From Mugil cephalus (Eukaryota > Chordata > Actinopteri > Mugiliformes > Mugilidae): DNA of 64,000 bases. Below are positions 54,430 to 64,000 of this stretch, piece by piece. The position numbers and the translations under genes are program-made. Each line of letters opens with the position of its first letter. The first letter of the stretch is position 1. The notes beneath the pieces were generated by a model. The model was not told the origin of the DNA. It saw only the letters and a program-made list of their open reading frames with translations, and did no database searches. The stretch lies in NCBI RefSeq assembly GCF_022458985.1, contig NC_061790.1, positions 1,723,001 through 1,787,000 on the forward strand, read 5' to 3'.

Positions 54430-56270
54430 TCCAGCTCACGAGCCACATGCGTAGTCCAGTGCTTGTTGTGTCTCTTTTTTGTGGTGGATGAAGTTTCAGC
54501 ATTAAAAACGTGGGATGCAAGAGCACTTCACTCGGCCTCCGCTTCTCATTTATTCGTTTTCAGGAGGGTTTGGGACTGTGGGGATTTATTTCTGGGTCAA
54601 ATTTATGAAACCAAGCTCTTATTTTGAAATCTAAGAGAGAAAGTTAAGAGTAATTCAGTCAAAAACAAAGAAATGAAACAGAAACAGCCGACACAAGTTC
54701 GGGTTTTAGGCTCTAACATAAAATAAATAAATAAAATAAATAAATAAAATAAGAATTCATCTGACTTTCTTTTTAAAGAAATATCCCATCAACATTTTAC
54801 ATTTATCATTTCCCAACAATATACAACACAGGGACATTAATTCCCAAGTAAAACCTTCAGTATAAATAATATACTTTTCCACTCCTATCGTATTTTTTTA
54901 ACCATATCTGTTTTTTTATTATTATTATTTTTTTAATCTTCATTACATATGATGTTTTTCATGAAAGGCTCCTCTCAGACTTTTCCAGCGTCACGTTACC
55001 GGACTCTGAAACATTCATGAGTCCTGAGCAGCGTTTTGTAACGGAGCATAAAATATGAACGTGAAGACGAGTCCGGAGCTGATGAAGGTTCATGTGTCAG
55101 AGTGAAAGCGGTCGAGTTAAACGCCCTGAAATGTTCTGCAGACGCATTAAAGGTTCTAAGGTTCCTGATGTGTTGAACTGATTCAAAACTACCAGAGACT
55201 TTATTAACTTTATTTATGGAGCACTTTTCACACAAAAAGTTCAGCCCAAAGTCCTTTACATGAAAAAATTAAACAGAACAAAACACACGTGTATAAACAG
55301 ACACACACAGATTTAAACACTGAGGAAACGCTGTCCCACCCTCACAACTTAGAAGTTAAGGAAAGACTAGAGGGATAAAAGTAACTGTATGAATTATAAT
55401 TAGAATTTAATGAAAGGAAAATAATTAAATTAAACTCAAAAGGTAAAAATTTTAAATTATTAAAAAAATAATGAAAATAAATAAAATTAAATAACCAATA
55501 ATATATAAATAAATAAATAATAAATAAATAACCAAATTAAAAACGGTATAATTCAATTAATAACCAGACTAAAAAGATAATAAAACAATAAAATAAGCTA
55601 AAATTTGTTAAAAGTCAGACTAAAAAGATAAAACGATAATATACAATTCAATTAATAACCAGACTAAAAGAATAGAATAATAAAATAAATAAAATTCTAA
55701 TAATAACCAGAGTAAGAAAATAGAATTATAAAATAAATAAAATTAAATTAATAACCAGACTAAAAAGGTAAAAATAATAAAATAAAGTAAAATTAGTTAA
55801 AAGTCAGACGAAAAAGATAAAATGACAAAATAAATAAAATTCAAATAATAACCAGAGTAAAAAGATAGAAAATAATATTAAAAAAGTAAAATTCAATTAA
55901 AAGGCAGACTAAAAAAATATAAAATGATAAGATAAACTAAATTTTATTAATAACCAGACTAAAAAATAACAAAAATAATTGATTTTGCTATTATTGTATG
56001 TTTTGTTATGTTGTCTGTGTGTGTTTGTCTACGAGCTACTGGACACTCGAATAAAATATTTTTCTGTTCTGTTTTTTTTTAACTAAACAGCAGATGGCAG
56101 CGATGTGTCGGAACTGCACTTACTTTTCAGTTCATTAAACGTAAACATTTTCATAATTTTTTAAATACTGAACTAAAACAAAAGGAAAAATCTGGCGTTG
56201 TCATTATTTATAGGTAATTATGATATAATGTTAACTAAAATAAGTCTGTCCCCCTGAATTAAAGCCTCAC
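54430..56270. other. senp6-myo6 intergenic spacer
   Basis: AT-rich, no coding exon seen. It contains (AAATA)n at 54718-54752, a degenerate A-rich tandem array at 55470-55980, and a retroelement tail at 55985-56070. Confidence 0.6.
55470..55980. repeat. A-rich degenerate tandem array ('ataaccagactaaaaagata')
   Basis: About ten units of 45-65 bp, each with 'taataaccagactaaaa' or a variant followed by 'gataaaataataaaataaa'. Homogeneous only in the anchor. Confidence 0.8.
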
Positions 56271-56274
56271 GCTG

Positions 56275-56522
56275 GAGGCATCAGCGCCCCCTGGAGGCCG
56301 CGACGCCACAGCTGACCGTGACGTCACGGGGCAGTTTCCCAGGATAGCTGCGGGAGTCGGAGGCTGCGGGGCGGGGAGAGCGTGGCCCAGAGTACCGGGG
56401 CGTACACCGATCATCTGGAGACCTGAGTCCGGGACGTGCGCTTCATTTCTGGGACTTTATAAAAGACAAACCTGCTTCCACTAAAGCGGCGGCGGAACCT
56501 CGGGAGTGTCCCCGGAAAGGAG
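56275..56522 (+). promoter_or_regulatory. myo6: Putative myo6 promoter and non-coding first exon
   Basis: A CpG-dense island in AT-rich surroundings. It holds a palindromic CRE TGACGTCA (56319-56326), a CTCF-like core in reverse orientation (56283-56297) and GC-box-like GGGGCGGGG. It ends with a good donor AAAGGAG|GTAAGG at 56522/56523. Human MYO6 starts with an untranslated exon and lies next to SENP6 in the same orientation, so this is the best candidate. No myosin VI coding exon is visible downstream in the window, so the identity rests on synteny. Confidence 0.45.
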
Positions 56523-57475
56523 GTAAGGAGCTCCGGCGTGCACCGGGACCACTGAACCCGGTCCCCCAGTCATGATAGCTAGCTGACGGGCTACACCGGG
56601 CAGCGGTACCGGGACGCTGCAGCCTGGAGAACCGATGACTTTATCATCGCTTTACTCCAAACAAACAACACACAGCCTTTTAAATATTTTAATATTTTCT
56701 TCTTTTCTATTTTCTGGCTGCAGAACTAATCGTTTGTGTAGCTTTGTTGTCTTGACGCCAGGCCTCCTTCACAAATCCATCACTTTAAATGTTTTCTTGT
56801 AGAACGATAAAAACTTGTTCAGAATCATACATGCTCAAATGCAAATTTAGACTGATTCTGAGACACTCTTAAATTCGGCTTACATAACAGCCACCGTGCG
56901 TCTCGTTATTTCAACACAGCTCGGAACTTTTCACCCCAGAACCATTGACATCTGAAGGAGGGATCAGGTGGCAGAACGCAGGAGAAATAGCCGCCAGACA
57001 ATATTTTAAAAGTTAAAGTAGCTCATTAGGAAGATGTTTTGTTAATTACATGCACGCCGAATTAGAGATTGATTTGTACTGCTTTATTTAAAATGTTAAT
57101 TTATTGTTAATAGCGGAGGCGTGTGGTCGAAAATCAAAGCCAATCCAAATTCTACCACTTTTTGAATGGGGTTCGGCTGGAGCTGAGACTGTGTCAGCTA
57201 AAGCGGGGGTCGGGCATTTGTTTGATCCTGGTTACATTAGACAGAGTGGAGGAAAAAATGGAGCGAGATGAGGATTCAGCGAGGCGTGCATGACACGGAG
57301 AGGCTGTGCGCTTGTTGTTGTGCAGCAGGAGCGTGTCAGAGCTGAGCTGAGGCCTAAATGCTGCTCAGGAGCCTGGGAACCACAATCAATGGACATGCTC
57401 TGCATAAGAAAGCAGCCGGTGGGTGATGGGTTTGAACACTCTTATCTTATTGCCCTGGTTTAACAGATAATGTGG

Positions 57476-57477
<2 letters not shown>

Positions 57478-57507
<30 letters not shown>

Positions 57508-57508
57508 G
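57478..57508. repeat. (ATC)n microsatellite
   Basis: Ten 'atc' units. Confidence 0.9.
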
Positions 57509-57934
57509 AGGTCTGGGTGCAGGGAACCAGCTGAGTCTGGGTTTATCTGTGTTGCATGATTATATAAGAGCTCTCTGTGCTCATTGTGTTCCTCCTGAGC
57601 TTGTTGTTGCTTTTGAAATCAACTACTATGTTAGTGTGTTCTCTCTCAAAGCCCCTGCAGAAAGAGGAGGCGAGCAGTTGTCTTGAAATATTTTTACTTC
57701 CTTGTGGCGGAGGCCTAACTCCTGATTCCTGAAGGGACTTTGACTTTTGTACCTTCCTCGCGACATCCGTGTTTTATGGTCAATATAAGTTGCATTATGT
57801 CACAGCAGGAAGCAGCAGCTTTTATTGTAAGTGAGCTGTCCTTCCTGAGGACGAGGGCGAAGTCCAGGAGCCTCATGGATCCCGGTCAGGGATGCCGAAC
57901 GACAGTAACGGGATTTAAAACAACCCGAAGACAA

Positions 57935-58150
57935 GAAATACCACCTGAGACGATCACAAAGGTCACAAAGCCACCACAGAAAGAGAAAGACTACCACAAT
58001 GACACAGAAAACCACCACAAAAAGATAGAAAGCTACCACAACAAGGCACAAACCACCATGAAAAGGCAACATATAAAGACAAAACCTCCACAGAGACCTC
58101 AGACCAAGATGCAAACTAGACAAATAGATTTTAAAACCACCACAAAGAGA
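57935..58150. repeat. Degenerate 'accaccacaaagagac' tandem repeat
   Basis: About a dozen 16-20 bp units built on 'accaccaca' and 'aagaga'. It creates a Lys/Thr-rich open frame of 149 codons (57740-58189) that is not a gene. Confidence 0.75.
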
Positions 58151-60419
58151 CACTTAATTAAGCATCACTGCAGGCTTGATCTGATTTAATGATATCGAAC
58201 TTTCCCTGACACGATAATCAGCAAAATTCAAACGTCAGAACATGATTTTCTCAAGTTTGAAGTTGGAATACGACCGTTTTTGAGTTGTGGCCGGCTGATG
58301 CATGCTGGGTAACTCCTCGTGTCCCAGTGTATTTTCTCAGGATAAGCTGTTTATGTGGATCCTTATCCACTTAAAATATCCCCGTACACATGATCCAGGA
58401 TCATTAGGCAGCAGTGTGCGGTTACTTGGCCGGTGAAGACTTCCATACTTCCTGTAAACTTCCTGGTCTTCCGTTGCTTTTTCCTCGCATTGTTTCACGG
58501 AGGAGGAAGCGACAGGAGCAGCTGGAAAGAAATGGTTGGGTGCTCACTCTAGGAATCCCTGTGAGAGCAGATTGGATTCTTTTAGGTATTTACATTAGTA
58601 TTTTTACTGTAACTTAGTAGAAATTGACGTTTAAGTTGGTTTTTGTTGCTTCGTGTTGCACAGATTCAAGGATCCAGTTAAGTTGACGTGTAACGAACGT
58701 TAAAGGATTTTAAAAGTTGTGTGATGACACAAACTCAGAGTACCTGGAAGGAAACAACATGCAACGCCTTGGTTCCTGCCTCCAGGTCCACCATGATGAT
58801 GGCGGCTTGTAGAGTCGATGGAACCCAAATGGAGAGGTGGTGTTGATGGTATTTTTGTTTTTCAAACAACCAGAGCCTGAAATGTCCACTAGAGACATTT
58901 GTCATCTAATGATGAGCTGACATCTCTTTATGGTCTGGTGTTTACTGTTAGCGCTGGTAACGCTAGCTAACCACCATTAAACCAGAAGAAGAAGACGTCA
59001 TGATGCTACAGGGACGTGGTTTTGGTTCATGGTGGATCCTGGTTAGTGATGATATTTATTTCCTTCCCTGAAGGAAATTCATTTTTCAAACTGTGCTGGG
59101 ACCCGTCTGATTCTTTGATTTGAAAAGTGGAAGGTCCGAGCTTGTGTACTTTCTCTTTCCACGTTTGGGGGAAGAAATATTATAAACCTCTCAGAGGATC
59201 AGAGCTGACGATGATCACGTCGACAGATCGCTTTGGAATTAGTTTAGCAGCTGCGATGATGAAGCATTTTACATTTCACACTGTTCCTGATTCGCACCTG
59301 TGACCGACTTCCTCTCAGTTATTTCTCCATAAAAACACCCCGTGTCTGAACTTCTGTGTAATTGTGAGGGACAAAGCTGAAGCTGGTCTTCCTCCTCGAC
59401 GCTGCACAGTTCATTCATATCTGGTTTCAGGCACTTTAACGGCGGTGGAACCTCTTCCATGCGTCTGTGTGATCAGGGGAAATGAATTAGCGTCACCAGA
59501 CCACGGCCTCCTGTCGATAATGGGGACGAGTGTCGGAGGCCTCGCCCCTGGGGAGGTTCCTCGGCCTTGGGTGGATCTGAAACACGCCTCTAATCCGATG
59601 TTATGTTGGGATCCACATGTGAACAAGCGAAGACGTTTCGTCTTGAACTGAAACGTCTTCCTGGAGCTTTTATCTGAACCTGACGAACTCCCTTTAATGA
59701 TAATCAGATAATCGTAGCTCCGTCTGCTTTTCTACTCTCAGTCGTCTCCAGCCCGACTGGATATCACATGTCAGCATCTGCCTCCTGATGCCCATAAACC
59801 CTCGCGTTTTAGTGGTCGCTTCCTGTAGCCCAGTCAGATCTCGTCTCTCTCCAGATGACAACTCAAACGTCTAAGAGAAGACAAACATGTATGTATGTAA
59901 CCGTGTTAGAGACGTGTCTGCTCATCGTTGTGTCCTGGTTCATTCATCCAGAAGTTTCTAAATCGTGTTACAAATACCAACAGCAGTGAACCATTAAACT
60001 CCTCATGAACCAGACCTGCTGTGACGTCGTCACTGTGGCTTCATTCATCGATAGGCGTGAATCAGATGTTATGACATTAAACATCACACACTGATTGTTT
60101 TACGTGTCCACAGGAGACAAAGCTTCTAGAAAACACAAAGCGTGTTTCATGGCTGAAAACTACCAAATAAAAGCTTCTCATTTGGAGGAGATCGTCTCTG
60201 ATGATCAGTGTTAATGTCACCAGGCTGGTTATTCTGGTGCATTTAAATCCTCTTAAATAATTGGACATCGTTACAAAGCTGGTGCTCAACATGTCATGTT
60301 GCACAGGTTGACGGGTGACGACTGAATCCCCGTTAATGTCTCTGTGGGTCAGATGCAGATCATCCCTCTACTATCGAGGATCTTTTTACTTTTTGAGTTG
60401 TTCCTGAAGTGTTCGTGTG

Positions 60420-60455
60420 TGTCAGTGGTCATAATGTTGTGGCTGACTGGTGCAT
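60420..60455 (-). repeat. Dispersed repeat G end motif
   Basis: 'cagtggtcataatgttgtgg' + 'ctgactggtgcatca', the reverse of the motif at 5050 and 28110. Confidence 0.5.
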
Positions 60456-61017
60456 CAGATCATGTTGCTCTGATCCAAAGTTAATGACGACTAAACCTCT
60501 CGTTAATGCTGCTGCTTGAGCAGAACAGAACAGAAATGTTGCATGAAAATAGCTTTTAAGACGAGGTTTTTAAGCTCAAATACTTGTTTCCTGGTCTTTT
60601 TTTAGAGGTTTTAGATAAAAACTTTTCGACTTTTTTAACGTTTCCGTGTCGTACAGTCGATCCAGAGCCGGAGCAGATCAGTCTCAGGAGACACGGACGT
60701 TTCTGACCCTCGGGTTTTTTTATTTTCAGCAGCAGACTTGGCTTCAGTTTTCCAGGTTTTCCTTCTTTGATGCTCACTTTCCCTTTTCCTCCTCCGACTC
60801 TGCTGTGTCACGTCTCCATGCAAATGAGCCCGGCCTGGCGGCGTTTCATTATGGTGGCCCGGGCTGTAACCACGGCAACGGCCCGAGCAGCCATTTGTCC
60901 GGCCTGATCCCGGTGGGATCACGTGGTGGTGGTGACCTTTGAAACCGAGAGGCCTTTTCTTCCCCCGGCTGTGGTGTCACAGATGTTTGAATTCTGGGTA
61001 ATATTTAGGGCGGAGCC

Positions 61018-61068
61018 CCGGGGGGGGGGGGGGGGGGGTGAGGGGGGGTTAAGGGGGGTTAAGGTGCA
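61018..61068. repeat. G-run tract (possible G-quadruplex)
   Basis: A run of about 18 G with only one or two interruptions, then TGAGGGGGGG and two TTAAGGGGGG units. The plus strand meets the four-run requirement for a quadruplex. Confidence 0.85.
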
Positions 61069-61916
61069 TAAAGGAATCTAGTGTGAGAATGAAAAGCTGA
61101 GACGGGAGTTTTGCTGGCAGGTATCGGTGCAGGGAGATTGTGCAGGTATGCCAAAGGTGTAGGTCCGTGGGACGTCTTTCTGGTGGCTGGCGTTTCCGTG
61201 GCGATACTCCAGCAGGACTTTAACCCCGGCTAATCTGCCTCTTTAGCGCCTCTCTAAAATATTCAAATGACTCAGGAACACTTGTTTCAGGCGCTGCCAG
61301 GGCTTTACAGCCTGGACCTTGTACTTCTCACTGCGTCTTTCTTGTAATGTTGCTGATTTGGAGAGTTTTTTTTTTTGGATTGCGATGATTCCAAACTAAA
61401 TATTAATGATTAGTCGAATTTAACGCCTCTTTAAAGGGTCTTTAAGTGACTCCACATGCACGTTTCTACAAACAGAACTCGTCACCTGAAGCAGACGCTG
61501 GTTGTTTTTACCTTGGATGTGACAGTTTATGTTCTGAATCATGTTTCCTCTGCAGACCCCAGTGTTTGCATGTGCTGCATGTAAAAGGATTCAACCCCCC
61601 AGTTTATTCTGTGTCAAACCTGTGTAATGAAACGTATCCCAGGAGGCGTCCATGTGCTTTTAGATTATTTTCAGGATTATCTGAGGGAGGAAGCTCAAGT
61701 AAAACCCCTTCTCTGCTTTCACGGCTCACACAGAGTCATGACCCCCCTCAGCCTCAGCCTCTGTGTAATGTACAACTTTTTAGCTGCTTGTGACACCGTT
61801 TTATTGGTGTTAGACTTCGGCTCGAGGGGGATGACTCGTCAATCTTTAAACTGGATTACAGGGAGTTTGTAAAAGATCAGCACTTCAGAAAGTCGGCACG
61901 TCTGCGGAAATCCTTC

Positions 61917-61921
61917 CAGAA

Positions 61922-61962
<41 letters not shown>

Positions 61963-61966
61963 AGGA
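61917..61966. repeat. (GAA)n microsatellite
   Basis: About sixteen AAG/GAA units with two GGA interruptions. Confidence 0.9.
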
Positions 61967-62868
61967 TCTCGGGCCAAGAGGCTCTGAGGATCAGGCCTGA
62001 ATCCATTCACCATCAGTTCACGTACAGATGTTTCAGTTTAGAAAGAATCTGACTGAAAACTAAGCCTCCCTGCAACGAGAGAAATGGATTTTCCCATTTA
62101 AACCCGTCTTCCTTTAAAAGACTTGGTAGCGATTCCTTTCTAAATACACACCTTTACCTGTGTCTCATTAGAAATCCGGTGAAACTGGTCCCACGCGACC
62201 GTCCTGTTAATGGGACCAGAGGACGTCGGCGCGAGTGAGTCCCCGAATCCTTCAGCATCAGCATCAACTGGACATGTTTTAGTTTTTACACCATTTTAAT
62301 TCAGAAACAACAATAAAATACTTCTGCACCAACACACAAGGTTCAGTTTAAATCATTCATTACAAATAAATAAAAACAATGAAATATTTCAGGTTAACGG
62401 CCTCATTTTCCAACACCAGGAAACATAATGTGACCTCAGACCAACAGAGAATAAGATGTTTGTTAGAGCGATTAGTTCTGAAACTGAAATATCTGTAAAT
62501 GAATCAAAGCAGAACCAGGTCAGTCAGCAGTGACACTGTGGTTTTTAAAGAGTTATGTAAAGAGCCTTTGCAGTTAAACAATAAAGCTGATCGTCATCGC
62601 TTACTGAGGCACATTATAGTTTATTATGTTATTATTCAAAAGATTGTGGATCTCTGCCTCTCAGATGGTTTGATATGTAAATGCACCGTCCACGTTCTTT
62701 GGATTAGTGCATAAATTAGTCAAATAAACAGAATATCTGATTCAGAAACAAACAAACAAACAGTTTGAGCTTGGAGCCTAAAACCTTCGTGCATCGCGGA
62801 GACTCAGGACTTTAAAGGTCTAGACTCGGTTTTAAGGTCGGATAGTGATGAAAGGGTTCGTGGAATGC

Positions 62869-62969
<101 letters not shown>

Positions 62970-63269
62970 GGAGGGTCAGATTGATTCGTGCCTGAGTGAA
63001 AGGAATCACCTGCCGATTGTCTGATCTCTGAACACACCCTGCTCTGCTCATGTCAGCTTTTGTTGTGGGCGCGGCTGCAGCCGGCGAAGCGCCTCAAGGC
63101 ATGATGGGTAATATGCATGACTGCAGCGCCCGGAGGTTTTAAAGGAGACAAACCCTGAGCAGGAAAATAAGAATAGAGTCTGATCGTTTTGTGAATGTGA
63201 ATGTTCAGACCCATTAACTTCCATCCTGGTCAGTCTGATCTCACCCAGTTACCTGCGTCCACACCTGCT

Positions 63270-63430
63270 TAATGGATTAACACGTGTCTCCAGATCTGGT
63301 CTCAGTCTGTGAGTCAATCAGCAGCAGCGCCACCATGTGGTCAGTAGAATATTGTATCAGCTGCTGTCTCTGATGGATCCCTACCTACCACTGAACCAGA
63401 ACCAGGAACCAGATGGTTGGAGACTTGGAG
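63270..63430 (+). repeat. Dispersed repeat family D, copy 3a
   Basis: 'cagcgccaccatgtggtcag', 'agaatattgtatcagctgct' and 'gatggatccctacctaccac' are the reverse complement of 26700-26785. Confidence 0.75.
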
Positions 63431-63739
63431 ACATGATCGAGATTTAGGAAGGAATGAAGGAACGAAGTTCTTCTTCATGGTTCCTAATAAACCAGTTCAG
63501 AGGGGGACCTTGTAGACCACATTAGACCCTGATCAGACCTGGATCTTCTCTGATTGGCTCAATGAAAACCACATGACAATAAACCTCACTGAGAGGAACC
63601 AGGAACCACGTTAAAACATATGGTTCCTGGTTCCATTATTAGAAATATTTAAAGGTGCTGGAGGCAGGAGTTTTACGTAGTTTACATAATGTTGCAGATC
63701 AGCTGGTGAAATCGAGTCAAATTAAAAGATGAGAAAAGT

Positions 63740-63990
63740 GTCTGAATGTTCTCAGTCATCCAGGTCATGGTATCTCCATCCTGGTCATTCTCTGATGGAT
63801 CTCTACCCAGAACCAGGGACCAGAACCAGGGACACATGGTTGGAGACTTGGAGACATGATCCAGGTTTAGGAACCAGATGGAAAAACTCTCACATTTTAT
63901 TTAAGAGACAAAGACTCAGATTAGAGCTGAACCCTGAAGCTTCTTCCGTCCTCAGAGGAAGGAAACGTCTCTGATGATGACAAGGAAATA
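63740..63990 (+). repeat. Dispersed repeat family D, copy 3b
   Basis: 'gatggatctctacccagaac', 'agggacacatggttggag', 'agacaaagactcagattaga' and 'gctgaaccctgaagcttc' are the reverse complement of 26570-26710. Together with copy 3a this is a longer or tandemly duplicated element. Confidence 0.7.
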
Positions 63991-64000
63991 AAACAGAGTT

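Noticed and set aside
57740-58189. 149-codon Lys/Thr-rich frame as a possible new gene
   Set aside because: Its second half is a degenerate 'accaccacaaagagac' repeat and the first half lacks any recognisable motif; the opposite strand also gives a long frame, typical of repeats.

Overview
This window is nuclear DNA from a ray-finned fish, most likely a percomorph teleost. The evidence is split genes with GT-AG introns (many only 85-120 bp), vertebrate-specific proteins, AATAAA poly(A) signals, and fish-type retroelement tails and microsatellites. There is no prokaryotic, organellar or plasmid feature and no CRISPR array.

Three complete protein-coding genes were assembled exon by exon, with reading phase checked across every junction. 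(1) tmem30a (CDC50A, P4-ATPase flippase beta subunit) lies on the minus strand at 2752-7521, with 7 coding exons and 367 aa. (2) filip1 (filamin-A-interacting protein 1) lies on the minus strand at 8597-16832, with 5 coding exons and 1181 aa. (3) senp6 (SUMO-chain-specific protease) lies on the plus strand at 33362-53698, with 23 coding exons and 1098 aa. A CpG-rich segment at about 56280-56522 ends in a splice donor and is probably the untranslated first exon of myo6, because the order TMEM30A-FILIP1-SENP6-MYO6 is the human 6q14.1 order. No myosin coding exon is visible before the window ends.

Layout: 1-1500 is gene-free with a LINE remnant. 1520-7790 is tmem30a with its 3' UTR and promoter. 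8360-16840 is filip1. 16840-33200 is a 16-kb head-to-head spacer between filip1 and senp6; it holds retroelement debris, minisatellites and dispersed repeats, and presumably unseen 5' non-coding filip1 exons and enhancers. 33200-54130 is senp6. 54130-56270 is AT-rich spacer. 56270-64000 is the putative myo6 first exon and first intron. The genes do not form a pathway: they act in membrane lipid asymmetry, the actin/filamin cytoskeleton, SUMO-chain editing and (putatively) actin transport. Their linkage is ancestral vertebrate synteny.

The unusual content is mostly non-coding. It includes a 28-bp GCTAG-rich minisatellite filling introns 2 and 3 of senp6 on both sides of a 64-nt exon, with a 600-bp higher-order repeat; a 36-codon upstream ORF ending 2 nt before the senp6 start codon; a transposon-like end abutting the filip1 exon-2 splice donor; direct repeats bracketing filip1 exons 2-3; repeat-borne CTCF-like motifs; an exact CLEAR-type E-box at the tmem30a promoter; and several dispersed repeat families shared between the introns. 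I found no convincing new biological system. All promoter, motif and myo6 statements are inference from sequence and synteny.
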